64,000 nt of DNA from Echinarachnius parma (GCA_037951105.1 JBAMJV010012320.1:1-64000); one strand, 5' to 3'; numbered from the stretch's first letter, positions 12,849 to 27,375 are shown. Translations and numbers: made by a program. Notes: generated from the letters alone by a model not told the origin.

Positions 12849-15800
12849 TTGTTTCTCATTCATATTTATCATGATCAAGGTCAATATCCGTCCGGTCAAT
12901 TTCAGGTCAAAAAACGCGCGCGCATGCGTACGTGCGCGCGTCAGCGCGCGCGCAAAATTTTAAAATGTTCAAAATCGTCGCAAATTCATTTTGGATACGT
13001 TTTAGGCCATTTTAAGCATTTTACGAAAAAACGCGCACACGCGCATGCGCGCGCGTTTTCGCGCGTACTGGCATTTTGCAACATAGAATCGCCGAATTTT
13101 CTCTGTTATCATATTTAGCCCATCTTTCCAAGCATTTTGATACCTTGTTCACCTTTTTCTGACTAGTAAAAACGCAATGAGCTTCCGTTCAAGAAACATG
13201 TCCGTGCGCGCGAGCTCTTGTAATACATAGCATATATGAGCAAAAACATGCCTATACAAAATTCATTGTAACTCTTCAGAATGGATGGGAACTCCCAAGT
13301 TTTTTTTCATATTTGGATAGATTATGAGTCGGAGATATGATTTCATGTCTCATTTGACCCTCAATTAACTCATGGCGTCATCATAATGGCCTCCGAACTC
13401 AAAATTTCAATTTGCATATTATGACGTCAGCATATTTTTGGAAAATTGATTGTATCTCTGTAAATATTGATCGATTTTCTTCCAAATTTTGATATGTTCT
13501 AGCTGAGACAATTCTCTACAAATGTGATGATCACGATTTTTCATTTTGACAAAGGCATCATGGCGTATTTTTGCGATTTAAGGAGGCATGTCATTTTTTA
13601 ACATTTTGCGTGTATTCTCTATGGGACATGACTTTTTTTCAAAACTGGATTCTACATTCCCGTCTTTCGCGACCAATATCTTCTTCGTTTTAGCTTCGTT
13701 TACGCTGAACTTCGAGTATGTTGTAGCTGAGACAATAAGCTATCTCAAATGAGCCCTTGATTATGTCTTTAATTTTAGTTCGACCAGCCCACCTATACTT
13801 GTTCTAAACAAGTATTACAATTCTAGTTTATTATTATTAGGTGGGCTGTACATCATACAGACCACCTCATAATTTCGTTAGAATTGCCTTTATTATTCTT
13901 TATTTTTCTTATTTCCAATCACTTTTTTGTTAGCAAGATAACTTGAAAATGGCTCAATCAAGTGCCTTGAAATTTGGCACACATATATATAGGCATATGG
14001 ACAAAGCAAAATAAGGTTTTGAACCCTGACCTTGACTGATGACGTCATCTAGGCGCCATTTTGTAAAATTTTCTGAATATCTTCTCATGATCATATCTTC
14101 ATAACGAAAAGTTGTTTCTCATTCATATTTATCATGATCAAGGTCAATATCCGTCCGGTCAATTTCAGGTCAAAAAACGCGCGCGCATGCGTACGTGCGC
14201 GCGTCAGCGCGCGCGTAAAATTTTAAAATGTTCAAAATCGTCGCAAATTAATTTTGGATACGTTTTAGGCCATTTTAAGCATTTTACGAAAAAACGCGCA
14301 CACGCGCATGCGCGCGCGTTTTCGCGCGTACTGGCATTTTGCAACATAGAATCGCCGAATTTTCTCTGTTATCATATTTAGCCCATCTTTCCAAGCATTT
14401 TGATACCTTGTTCACCTTTTTCTGACTAGTAAAAACGCAATGAGCTTCCGTTCAAGAAACATGTCCGTGCGCGCGAGCTCTTGTAATACATAGCATATAT
14501 GGGCAAAAACATGCCTATACAAAATTCATTGTAACTCTTCAGAATGGATGGGAACTCCCAAGTTTTTTTTCATATTTGGATAGATTATGAGTCGGAGATA
14601 TGATTTCATGTCTCATTTGACCCTCAATTAACTCATGGCGTCATCATAATGGCCTCCGAACTCAAAATTTCAATTTGCATATTATGACGTCAGCATATTT
14701 TTTGGAAAATTTATTGTATCTCTGTAAATATTGATCGATTTTCTTCCAAATTTTGATATGTTCTATCTGAGACAATTCTCTACAAATGTGATAATCACGA
14801 TTTTTCATTTTGACAAAGGCATCATGGCGTATTTTTGCGATTTAAGGAGGTATGTCATTTTTTCACATTTTGCGTGTATTCTCTATGGGACATGACTTTT
14901 TTTTTTCAAAACTGGATTCTACATTCCCGTCTTTCGCGAGCAATATCTTCTTCGTTTTAGCTTCGTTTACGCTGAACTTCGAGTATGTTGTAGCTGAGAC
15001 AATAAGCTATCTCAAATGAGCCCTTGATTATGTCTTTAATTTTAGTTCGACCAGCCCACCTATACTTGTTCTAAACAAGTATTACAATTCTAGTTATTAT
15101 TATTATTAGGTGGGCTGTACATCATACAGACCACCTCATAATTTCGTTAGAATTGCCTTTATTATTATTATTATTATTATTCTTTATTTTTCTTATTTCC
15201 AATCACTTTTTTGTTAGCAAGATAACTTTAAAATGGCTCAATCAAGTGCCTTGAAATTTGGCACACATATATATAGGCATATGGACAAAGCAAAATAAGG
15301 TTTTGAACCCTGACCTTGACTGATGACGTCATCTAGGCGCCATTTTGTAAAATTTTCTGAATATCTTCTCATGATCATATCTTCATAACGAAAAGTTGTT
15401 TCTCATTCATATTTATCATGATCAAGGTCAATATCCGTCCGGTCAATTTCAGGTCAAAAAACGCGCGCGCATGCGTACGTGCGCGCGTCAGCGCGCGCGC
15501 AAAATTTTAAAATGTTCAAAATCGTCGCAAATTCATTTTGGATACGTTTTAGGCCATTTTAAGCATTTTACGAAAAAACGCGCACACGCGCATGCGCGCG
15601 CGTTTTCGCGCGTACTGGCATTTTACAACATAGAATCGCCGAATTTTCTCTGTTATCATATTTAGCCCATCTTTCCAAGCATTTTGATACCTTGCTCACC
15701 TTTTTCTGACTAGTAAAAACGCAATGAGCTTTCGTTCAAGAAACATGTCCGTGCGCGCGAGCTCTTGTAATACATAGCATATATGGGCAAAAACATGCCT

Positions 15801-18800
15801 ATACAAAATTCATTGTAACTCTTCAGAATGGATGGAAACTCCCAAGTTTTTTTTCATATTTGGATAGATTATGAGTCGGAGATATGATTTCATGTCTCAT
15901 TTGACCCTCAATTAACTCATGGCGTCATCATAATGGCCTCCGAACTCAAAATTTCAATTTGCATATTATGACGTCAGCATATTTTTGGAAAATTTATTGT
16001 ATCTCTGTAAATATTGATCGATTTTCTTCCAAATTTTGATATGTTCTATCTGAGACAATTCTCTACAAATGAGATGATCACGATTTTTCATTTTGACAAA
16101 GGCATCATGGCGTATTTTTGCGATTTAAGGAGGCATGTCATTTTTTAACATTTTGCGTGTATTCTCTATGGGACATGACTTTTTTTCAAAACTGGATTCT
16201 ACATTCCCGTCTTTCGCGACCAATATCTTCTTCGTTTTAGCTTCGTTTACGCTGAACTTCGAGTATGTTGTAGCTGAGACAATAAGCTATCTCAAATGAG
16301 CCCTTTATTATGTCTTTAATTTTAGTTCGACCAGCCCACCTATACTTGTTCTAAACAAGTATTACAATTCTAGTTATTCTTTATTTTTCTTATTTCCAAT
16401 CACTTTTTTGTGAGCACGATAACTTGAAAATGGCTCAATCAAGTGCCTTGAAATTTGGCACACATATATATAGGCATATGGACAAAGCAAAATAAGGTTT
16501 TGAACCCTGACCTTGACTGATGACGTCATCTAGGCGCCATTTTGTAAAATTTTCTGAATATCTTCTCATGATCATATCTTCATAACGAAAAGTTGTTTCT
16601 CATTCATATTTATCATGATCAAGGTCAATATCCGTCCGGTCAATTTCAGGTCAAAAAACGCGCGCGCATGCGTACGTGCGCGCGTCAGCGCGCGCTCAAA
16701 ATTTTAAAATGTTCAAAATCGTCTCAAATTCATTTTGGATACGTTTTAGGCCATTTTAAGCATTTTACGAAAAAACGCGCACACGCGCATGCGCGCGCGT
16801 TTTCGCGCGTACTGGCATTTTGCAACATAGAATCGCCGAATTTTCTCTGTTATCATATTTAGCCCATCTTTCCAAGCATTTTGATACCTTGTTCACCTTT
16901 TTCTGACTAGTAAAAACGCAATGAGCTTCCGTTCAAGAAACATGTCCGTACGCGCGAGCTCTTGTAATACATAGCATATATGGGCAAAAACATGCCTATA
17001 CAAAAATCATTGTAACTCTTCAGAATGGATGGGAACTCCCAATTTGTTTTCATATTTAGATAGATTATGAGTCGGAGATATGATTTCATGTCTCATTTGA
17101 CTCTCAATTAACTCATGGCGTCATCATAACGGCCTTCCAACTCAAAATTTCAATTAGCATATTATGACGTCAGCATATTTTTGGAAAATTGATTGTATCT
17201 CTGTAAATGTTGATCGATTTTCTTCCAAATTTTGATATGTTCTAGCTCAGACAATTTTCTACAAATGTAATAACCACGATTTTTCATTTTGACAAAGGTA
17301 TCATGGCGTATTTTTGCGATTTAAGGAGGCATGTCATTTTTTAACATTTTGCGTGTATTCTCTATGGGACATGACTTTTTTTCAAAACTGGATTCTACAT
17401 TCCCGTCTTTCGCGACCAATATCTTCTTCGTTTTAGCTTCGTTTACGCTGAACTTCGAGTATGTTGTAGCTGAGACAATAAGCTATCTCAAATGAGCCCT
17501 TGATTATGTCTTTAATTTTAGTTCGACCAGCCCACCTATACTTGTTCTAAACAAGTATTACAATTCTAGTTATTAGGTGGGCTGTACATCATACAGACCA
17601 CCTCATAATTTCGTTAGAATTGCCTTTATTATTATTATTATTATTATTCTTTATTTTTCTTATTTCCAATCACTTTTTTGTTACCACGATAACTTGAAAA
17701 TGGCTCAATCAAGTGCCTTGAAATTTGGCACACATATATATAGGCATATGGACAAAGCAAAATAAGGTTTTGAACCCTGACCTTGACTGATGACGTCATC
17801 TAGGCGCCATTTTGTAAAATTTTCTGAATATCTTCTCATGATCATATCTTCATAACGAAAAGTTGTTTCTCATTCATATTTATCATGATCAAGGTCAATA
17901 TCCGTCCGGTCAATTTCAGGTCAAAAAACGCGCGCGCATGCGTACGTGCGCGCGTCAGCGCGCGCGCAAAATTTTAAAATGTTCAAAATCGTCGCAAATT
18001 CATTTTGGATACGTTTTAGGCCATTTTAAGCAATTTACGAAAAAACGCGCACACGCGCATGCGCGCGCGTTTTCGCGCGTACTGGCATTTTGCAACGTAG
18101 AATCGCCGAATTTTCTCTGTTATCATATTTAGCCCATCTTTCCAAGCATTTTGATACCTTGTTCACCTTTTTCTGACTAGTAAAAACGCAATGAGCTTCC
18201 GTTCAAGAAACATGTCCGTGCGCGCGAGCTCTTGTAATACATAGCATATATGGGCAAAAACATGCCTATACAAAATTCATTGTAACTCTTCAGAATGGAT
18301 GGGAACTCCCAAGTTTTTTTTCATATTTGGATAGATTATGAGTCGGAGATATGATTTCATGTCTCATTTGACCCTCAATTAACTCATGGCGTCATCATAA
18401 TGGCCTCCGAACTCAAAATTTCAATTTGCATATTATGACGTCAGCATATTTTTGGAAAATTTATTGTATCTCTGTAAATATTGATTGATTTTCTTCCAAA
18501 TTTTGATATGTTCTATCTGAGACAATTCTCTACAAATGTGATGATCACGATTTTTCATTTTGACAAAGGCATCATGGCGTATTTTTGCGATTTAAGGAGG
18601 CATGTCATTTTTTAACATTTTGCGTGTATTCTCTATGGGACATGACTTTTTTTCAAAACTGGATTCTACATTCCCGTCTTTCGCGACCAATATCTTCTTC
18701 GTTTTAGCTTCGTTTACGCTGAACTTCGAGTATGTTGTAGCTGAGACAATAAGCTATCTCAAATGAGCCCTTGATTATGTCTTTAATTTTAGTTCGACCA

Positions 18801-19068
18801 GCCCACCTATACTTGTTCTAAACAAGTATTACAATTCTAGTTATTATTATTATTCTTTATTTTTCTTATTTCCAATCACTTTTTTGTTACCAAGATAACT
18901 TGAAAATGGCTCAATCAAGTGCCTTGAAATTTGGCACACATATATATAGGCATATGGACAAAGCAAAATAAGGTTTTGAACCCTGACCTTGACTGATGAC
19001 GTCTTCTAGGCGCCATTTTGTAAAATTTTCTGAATATCTTCTCATGATCATATCTTCATAACGAAAAG
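12849..19068 (+). repeat. Higher-order repeat block 1 (monomers A-B-C-D-E)
   Basis: The five monomers starting at 12849, 14112, 15396, 16593 and 17863 carry private variants that recur in the same order in the next block. B has a long T run plus CGCGAGCAATATC. D has GTGAGCACGATAAC. E has GTTACCACGATAAC and TGCAACGTAG. The monomer at 19069 has GTTACCAAGATAAC and GACGTCTTCTAGG. The block is followed at +6220 bp by its copy, so the period is a multi-monomer unit and not the single 1.2-kb monomer. Confidence 0.8.
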
Positions 19069-22000
19069 TTGTTTCTCATTCATATTTATCATGATCAAGG
19101 TCAATATCCGTCCGGTCAATTTCAGGTCAAAAAACGCGCGCGCATGCGTACGTGCGCGCGTCAGCGCGCGCGCAAAATTTTAAAATGTTCAAAATCGTCG
19201 CAAATTCATTTTGGATACGTTTTAGGCCATTTTAAGCATTTTACGAAAAAACGCGCACACGCGCATGCGCGCGCGTTTTCGCGCGTACTGGCATTTTGCA
19301 ACATAGAATCGCCGAATTTTCTCTGTTATCATATTTAGCCCATCTTTCCAAGCATTTTGATACCTTGTTCACCTTTTTCTGACTAGTAAAAACGCAATGA
19401 GCTTCCGTTCAAGAAACATGTCCGTGCGCGCGAGCTCTTGTAATACATAGCATATATGAGCAAAAACATGCCTATACAAAATTCATTGTAACTCTTCAGA
19501 ATGGATGGGAACTCCCAAGTTTTTTTTCATATTTGGATAGATTATGAGTCGGAGATATGATTTCATGTCTCATTTGACCCTCAATTAACTCATGGCGTCA
19601 TCATAATGGCCTCCGAACTCAAAATTTCAATTTGCATATTATGACGTCAGCATATTTTTGGAAAATTGATTGTATCTCTGTAAATATTGATCGATTTTCT
19701 TCCAAATTTTGATATGTTCTAGCTGAGACAATTCTCTACAAATGTGATGATCACGATTTTTCATTTTGACAAAGGCATCATGGCGTATTTTTGCGATTTA
19801 AGGAGGCATGTCATTTTTTAACATTTTGCGTGTATTCTCTATGGGACATGACTTTTTTTCAAAACTGGATTCTACATTCCCGTCTTTCGCGACCAATATC
19901 TTCTTCGTTTTAGCTTCGTTTACGCTGAACTTCGAGTATGTTGTAGCTGAGACAATAAGCTATCTCAAATGAGCCCTTGATTATGTCTTTAATTTTAGTT
20001 CGACCAGCCCACCTATACTTGTTCTAAACAAGTATTACAATTCTAGTTTATTATTATTAGGTGGGCTGTACATCATACAGACCACCTCATAATTTCGTTA
20101 GAATTGCCTTTATTATTCTTTATTTTTCTTATTTCCAATCACTTTTTTGTTAGCAAGATAACTTGAAAATGGCTCAATCAAGTGCCTTGAAATTTGGCAC
20201 ACATATATATAGGCATATGGACAAAGCAAAATAAGGTTTTGAACCCTGACCTTGACTGATGACGTCATCTAGGCGCCATTTTGTAAAATTTTCTGAATAT
20301 CTTCTCATGATCATATCTTCATAACGAAAAGTTGTTTCTCATTCATATTTATCATGATCAAGGTCAATATCCGTCCGGTCAATTTCAGGTCAAAAAACGC
20401 GCGCGCATGCGTACGTGCGCGCGTCAGCGCGCGCGTAAAATTTTAAAATGTTCAAAATCGTCGCAAATTAATTTTGGATACGTTTTAGGCCATTTTAAGC
20501 ATTTTACGAAAAAACGCGCACACGCGCATGCGCGCGCGTTTTCGCGCGTACTGGCATTTTGCAACATAGAATCGCCGAATTTTCTCTGTTATCATATTTA
20601 GCCCATCTTTCCAAGCATTTTGATACCTTGTTCACCTTTTTCTGACTAGTAAAAACGCAATGAGCTTCCGTTCAAGAAACATGTCCGTGCGCGCGAGCTC
20701 TTGTAATACATAGCATATATGGGCAAAAACATGCCTATACAAAATTCATTGTAACTCTTCAGAATGGATGGGAACTCCCAAGTTTTTTTTCATATTTGGA
20801 TAGATTATGAGTCGGAGATATGATTTCATGTCTCATTTGACCCTCAATTAACTCATGGCGTCATCATAATGGCCTCCGAACTCAAAATTTCAATTTGCAT
20901 ATTATGACGTCAGCATATTTTTGGAAAATTTATTGTATCTCTGTAAATATTGATCGATTTTCTTCCAAATTTTGATATGTTCTATCTGAGACAATTCTCT
21001 ACAAATGTGATAATCACGATTTTTCATTTTGACAAAGGCATCATGGCGTATTTTTGCGATTTAAGGAGGTATGTCATTTTTTCACATTTTGCGTGTATTC
21101 TCTATGGGACATGACTTTTTTTTTTCAAAACTGGATTCTACATTCCCGTCTTTCGCGAGCAATATCTTCTTCGTTTTAGCTTCGTTTACGCTGAACTTCG
21201 AGTATGTTGTAGCTGAGACAATAAGCTATCTCAAATGAGCCCTTGATTATGTCTTTAATTTTAGTTCGACCAGCCCACCTATACTTGTTCTAAACAAGTA
21301 TTACAATTCTAGTTATTATTATTATTATTCTTTATTTTTCTTATTTCCAATCACTTTTTTGTGAGCACGATAACTTGAAAATGGCTCAATCAAGTGCCTT
21401 GAAATTTGGCACACATATATATAGGCATATGGACAAAGCAAAATAAGGTTTTGAACCCTGACCTTGACTGATGACGTCATCTAGGCGCCATTTTGTAAAA
21501 TTTTCTGAATATCTTCTCATGATCATATCTTCATAACGAAAAGTTGTTTCTCATTCATATTTATCATGATCAAGGTCAATATCCGTCCGGTCAATTTCAG
21601 GTCAAAAAACGCGCGCGCATGCGTACGTGCGCGCGTCAGCGCGCGCTCAAAATTTTAAAATGTTCAAAATCGTCTCAAATTCATTTTGGATACGTTTTAG
21701 GCCATTTTAAGCATTTTACGAAAAAACGCGCACACGCGCATGCGCGCGCGTTTTCGCGCGTACTGGCATTTTGCAACATAGAATCGCCGAATTTTCTCTG
21801 TTATCATATTTAGCCCATCTTTCCAAGCATTTTGATACCTTGTTCACCTTTTTCTGACTAGTAAAAACGCAATGAGCTTCCGTTCAAGAAACATGTCCGT
21901 ACGCGCGAGCTCTTGTAATACATAGCATATATGGGCAAAAACATGCCTATACAAAAATCATTGTAACTCTTCAGAATGGATGGGAACTCCCAATTTGTTT

Positions 22001-24997
22001 TCATATTTAGATAGATTATGAGTCGGAGATATGATTTCATGTCTCATTTGACTCTCAATTAACTCATGGCGTCATCATAACGGCCTTCCAACTCAAAATT
22101 TCAATTAGCATATTATGACGTCAGCATATTTTTGGAAAATTGATTGTATCTCTGTAAATGTTGATCGATTTTCTTCCAAATTTTGATATGTTCTAGCTCA
22201 GACAATTTTCTACAAATGTAATAACCACGATTTTTCATTTTGACAAAGGTATCATGGCGTATTTTTGCGATTTAAGGAGGCATGTCATTTTTTAACATTT
22301 TGCGTGTATTCTCTATGGGACATGACTTTTTTTCAAAACTGGATTCTACATTCCCGTCTTTCGCGACCAATATCTTCTTCGTTTTAGCTTCGTTTACGCT
22401 GAACTTCGAGTATGTTGTAGCTGAGACAATAAGCTATCTCAAATGAGCCCTTGATTATGTCTTTAATTTTAGTTCGACCAGCCCACCTATACTTGTTCTA
22501 AACAAGTATTACAATTCTAGTTATTAGGTGGGCTGTACATCATACAGACCACCTCATAATTTCGTTAGAATTGCCTTTATTATTATTATTATTATTATTC
22601 TTTATTTTTCTTATTTCCAATCACTTTTTTGTTACCACGATAACTTGAAAATGGCTCAATCAAGTGCCTTGAAATTTGGCACACATATATATAGGCATAT
22701 GGACAAAGCAAAATAAGGTTTTGAACCCTGACCTTGACTGATGACGTCATCTAGGCGCCATTTTGTAAAATTTTCTGAATATCTTCTCATGATCATATCT
22801 TCATAACGAAAAGTTGTTTCTCATTCATATTTATCATGATCAAGGTCAATATCCGTCCGGTCAATTTCAGGTCAAAAAACGCGCGCGCATGCGTACGTGC
22901 GCGCGTCAGCGCGCGCGCAAAATTTTAAAATGTTCAAAATTGTCGCAAATTCATTTTGGATACGTTTTAGGCCATTTTAAGCAATTTACGAAAAAACGCG
23001 CACACGCGCATGCGCGCGCGTTTTCGCGCGTACTGGCATTTTGCAACGTAGAATCGCCGAATTTTCTCTGTTATCATATTTAGCCCATCTTTCCAAGCAT
23101 TTTGATACCTTGTTCACCTTTTTCTGACTAGTAAAAACGCAATGAGCTTCCGTTCAAGAAACATGTCCGTGCGCGCGAGCTCTTGTAATACATAGCATAT
23201 ATGGGCAAAAACATGCCTATACAAAATTCATTGTAACTCTTCAGAATGGATGGGAACTCCCAAGTTTTTTTTCATATTTGGATAGATTATGAGTCGGAGA
23301 TATGATTTCATGTCTCATTTGACCCTCAATTAACTCATGGCGTCATCATAATGGCCTCCGAACTCAAAATTTCAATTTGCATATTATGACGTCAGCATAT
23401 TTTTGGAAAATTTATTGTATCTCTGTAAATATTGATTGATTTTCTTCCAAATTTTGATATGTTCTATCTGAGACAATTCTCTACAAATGTGATGATCACG
23501 ATTTTTCATTTTGACAAAGGCATCATGGCGTATTTTTGCGATTTAAGGAGGCATGTCATTTTTTAACATTTTGCGTGTATTCTCTATGGGACATGACTTT
23601 TTTTCAAAACTGGATTCTACATTCCCGTCTTTCGCGACCAATATCTTCTTCGTTTTAGCTTCGTTTACGCTGAACTTCGAGTATGTTGTAGCTGAGACAA
23701 TAAGCTATCTCAAATGAGCCCTTGATTATGTCTTTAATTTTAGTTCGACCAGCCCACCTATACTTGTTCTAAACAAGTATTACAATTCTAGTTATTATTA
23801 TTATTCTTTATTTTTCTTATTTCCAATCACTTTTTTGTTACCAAGATAACTTGAAAATGGCTCAATCAAGTGCCTTGAAATTTGGCACACATATATATAG
23901 GCATATGGACAAAGCAAAATAAGGTTTTGAACCCTGACCTTGACTGATGACGTCTTCTAGGCGCCATTTTGTAAAATTTTCTGAATATCTTCTCATGATC
24001 ATATCTTCATAACGAAAAGTTGTTTCTCATTCATATTTATCATGATTAAGGTCAATATCCGTCCGGTCAATTTCAGGTCAAAAAACGCGCGCGCATGCGT
24101 ACGTGCGCGCGTCAGCGCGCGCGCAAAATTTTAAAATGTTCAAAATCGTCGCAAATTCATTTTGGATACGTTTTAGGCCATTTTAAGCATTTTACGAAAA
24201 AACGCGCACACGCGCATGCGCGCGCGTTTTCGCGCGTACTGGCATTTTGCAACATAGAATCGCCGAATTTTCTCTGTTATCATATTTAGCCCATCTTTCC
24301 AAGCATTTTGATACCTTGTTCACCTTTTTCTGACTAGTAAAAACGCAATGAGCTTCCGTTCAAGAAACATGTCCGTGCGCGCGAGCTCTTGTAATACATA
24401 GCATATATGGGCAAAAACATGCCTATACAAAATTCATTGTAACTCTTCAAAATGGATGGGAACTCCCAAGTTTTTTTTCATATTTGGATAGATTATGAGT
24501 CGGAGATATGATTTCATGTCTCATTTGATCCTCAATTAACTCATGGCGTCATCATAATGGCCTCCGAACTCAAAATTTCAATTTGCATATTATGACGTCA
24601 GCATATCTTTGGAAAATTTATTGTATCTCTGTAAATATTGATCGATTTTCTTCCAAATTTTGATATGTTCTAGCTGAGACAATTCTCTACAAATATAATA
24701 ACCACGATTTTTCATTTTGACAAAGGCATCATGGCGTATTTTTGCGATTTAAGGAGGCATGTCATTTTTTAACATTTTGCGTGTATTCTCTATGGGACAT
24801 GACTTTTTTTCAAAACTGGATTCTACATTCCCGTCTTTCGCGACCAATATCTTCTTCGTTTTAGCTTCGTTTACGCTGAACTTCGAGTATGTTGTAGCTG
24901 AGACAATAAGCTATCTCAAATGAGCCCTTCATTATGTCTTTAATTTTAGTTCGACCAGCCCACCTATACTTGTTCTAAACAAGTATTACAATTCTAG
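19069..24997 (+). repeat. Higher-order repeat block 2 (A'-B'-D'-E'-F'), one monomer lost
   Basis: Monomers at 19069, 20332, 21544, 22814 and 24020 match block 1 by diagnostic variants. Offsets are 6220 bp for A' and B' and 4951 bp for D', E' and F'. The 1269-bp difference equals one monomer plus its hairpin unit, so block 2 lacks the equivalent of monomer C. Differences between paired monomers are few. Examples are one T fewer in B', one C-to-T in E' near 22937, and CAA-to-TAA at about 24047 in F', which destroys the short ORF kept in the other 17 monomers. Confidence 0.8.
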
Positions 24998-25165
24998 TTT
25001 CTTTTTCTTATTTCTCGTCACTTTTTTGTGAGCAAGATAACACAAAAATGGCTCAATGAAATGTCGTGAAAATTGGCAAACATATGTATAGGCATGTGGA
25101 CTAATCATGGCAAGGTTTTTAACTTTGATCATGACTGATGACGTCATCTAGGCGCCATTTTGTAT
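24998..25165 (+). repeat. Diverged, truncated 5' piece of the satellite family
   Basis: After the last CTAG, the monomer start recurs with many substitutions, for example TTTGTGAGCAAGATAACAC, and runs through the first TGACGTCA and the GGCGCCATTTTGTA stretch. It then stops. It is clearly older than the array and marks its right edge. Confidence 0.75.
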
Positions 25166-25607
25166 TTATTTATATAACTATGTCATATTAGGCATGATGA
25201 CAGTTAATGTCATTTCAGATTCAGTTTATTCAAACCATAAAACAAAAGTAACATATATATATGGCAAAATGGCAAATATAAATGGCAGTTTGATAATCAA
25301 ATTGGGGCACTTTTACAAATTATACAATTCTAAAGAAGTAATATTGTAGGTAGGTCATCATTCACACCGTACACACACACCATTCACTCAAACCCACATC
25401 GTGGGCACTGCTATGAATAGAAGAAGAGAATAGAAGGAGCGAAGAGGGGGATACGAAAATACGAAGATAAAGAAAAAGGTGAATAGAAGAGCAAGTGAAA
25501 GTGTAACAGACAATCTGACAAAGAACTTAGTTTATAATAGTTGTTGCAGTAAGTCCCTTTTACATAAACACTTGAATCTTGACAAAGTTGTATTTGATCT
25601 TATATTC

Positions 25608-26331
25608 TCAGAGAGATAGGCTTATGCCTACATTTTGAAAGGAGTTTAACGCATGTGTAGTACGTACTAGTGGTTTGTGAAGTAATGATCTTTGCCTAGT
25701 GCTATACGAATGTATACATGAATTACTTACGAACAATGTTTTAAATAGGAACGGTAGATGTCCCGTATGGAAATTATACATAAATATTAGAGTATTCATA
25801 GTAATTAATTCCTGGATAGGGAGAATTTTCATCTTTAAAAATAGGGGACTACTAGGGCTATTATATTCAGAGTGAGTAATGATCCTAATTGCCCTTTTTT
25901 AACACGCGTATTTTATTAAGATGAGAAAAATATGAATTACCCCACATAATATTGCAATATGTCAAATGCGGTAATACCAACGAATTATATAGTAACAACA
26001 ACACATTTTTGGGCAAAATATATTTCAATTTAGATAATATTCCAATACTTCTAGATATCTTTAAAACAACATTCTGAAAATGGATCTTCCAATCAAGACA
26101 TTCATCAATAGTTATACCAAGAAACAATAATGATTTTACATTTTTAAAAGGATTATGATTCATGGAAATAGCATCGATGGTTTCGGGAATTCTTCTATTC
26201 TTAGAATGAAATAAAATATATTTTGTTTTATCATAATTAACAATCAATTTATTACTCCAGAACCATTCACCTAATGATCGTAATTCTGTATTTGCTATCA
26301 ATATAAGTGTATGAATATTTTCATGAGACAT
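25608..26331 (-). pseudogene. LINE RT thumb and C-terminal fragments
   Basis: Two minus-strand stretches (26331-25885 and 25832-25608) carry RT-distal sequence: WFWSNKLIVNYDKTKYILF, FLGITIDECLDWKIHF, LPHLTYCNIMWGN, then CIHSYSTRQRS. These are the usual thumb and C-terminal patterns of CR1/Jockey-group ORF2. A frame break separates them, and the first is out of frame with the palm segment upstream. Confidence 0.75.
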
Positions 26332-27333
26332 AAAGGCACGGTATTGTCAGCAAATAAAGAGAATCCAAAAAGACGTGTGCTCATCAGAATATAATTAATA
26401 TAAACTAAGAACAATAGCGGTCCTAAAACAGACCCTTGTGGTACACCACACGTTACAACTCTGTGTTTGGAGTTGACACCATCAACCACCACATATTGTT
26501 TTCTTTCAACTAAATATGATTTAAACCAATTAAGTGCTACTCCTCTCACTCCATAATAAAATATTTTTTCAAGAAGAATGTGGTGATCGATGGTGTCAAA
26601 TGTCAAATGAAAGATCCATGAATAAACCCATACAGAAATTACCCTTGTCTAGCTCATTTGAGACAAAAGTTGACAAATTTAATACACCATGACACGTTGA
26701 ATGATTTTTTCTAAATCCAAATTGTTCATTAATTAAAACATATTTTGAAAGGAAACTATAAAGTCTATTGTGCATTACTTTTTCCAAAATCTTTGAGAAT
26801 ATTGATAAAATAGCAATGGGTCTGTCGTTTTTCATATTCTGTGGACAATCTTTCTTATGAAGTGGCACAACCTTTGATATTTTCAACGATTCTGGAAACA
26901 CACCAATAGAAAGCGATTTATTAAATATATTGCATAATGGTTCTACAAAGCAATTTATTGTTTCTTTAACTACCCAAGGTGAAATATTATCATAACCACA
27001 TGACTTTGATTGATTTAAAGAGGTGCAAATCTGTAAAAGTTCATGAACAGTAGTCGGTTTTAAGAACATGGTATCGTAATAATCAGAATTCAAATAGCGT
27101 TTGAATGAATTCGGTATACAATGATTAGAATCACATAATTTCTTGCCTATACTTACAAAATATGAATTAAATTGTTCAACAATCTGTTCTCGTGAGGAAT
27201 ATTTATTATCATCAAAGTACATTTCATTAGGAAGTGCATGTTGTTTTCTATTACCAAGGATATTATTAATTTCATTCCATGTCTTCTTCATATTCCTTTT
27301 CAAAAAGATTATAAAAATATCTTTTTTTCGCAT
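26298..27333 (-). pseudogene. LINE reverse transcriptase, fingers and palm, frameshifted
   Basis: Two overlapping open stretches (27333-26596 and 26606-26298) encode RT motifs in order: SCGYDNISPWVVK, KISKVVPLHKKDC, NDRPIAILSIFSKI, NEQFGFRKNHST, then in the next frame DTIDHHILL and [14 protein letters not shown]. The catalytic motif is FADNT where active enzymes have FADDT, so the second metal-binding Asp is Asn. Together with the frameshift near 26600, this rules out activity. The enzyme would copy element RNA at a nicked target. Confidence 0.8.
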
Positions 27334-27375
27334 TTCGTATAATCATAGTAAGTTTATTTGTATACACAATATATT

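Larger units (their letters stand above)
1099..24997 (+). repeat. Satellite array: 18 Helitron-like monomers of about 1.2 kb
   Basis: Eighteen nearly identical monomers lie head to tail. A conserved internal point falls at 1308, 2499, 3705, 4904, 8052, 9249, 10455, 11652, 12849, 14112, 15396, 16593, 17863, 19069, 20332, 21544, 22814 and 24020. Spacing is 1191-1284 bp, apart from one interrupted step. Each monomer starts near TCTTATTTCCAATCACTTT. It ends with the hairpin TACTTGTTCTAAACAAGTA, 8 nt, then CTAG followed by T (CTAG at 2282, 3473, 4678 and 24994, for example). A 3' hairpin followed by CTRR with insertion before T is the known Helitron 3' signature. The 5' end lacks a clear TC, and no Rep/helicase is encoded, so the unit would be non-autonomous. 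Each monomer also has two CpG-rich alternating blocks and normally two TGACGTCA palindromes. Confidence 0.85.
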
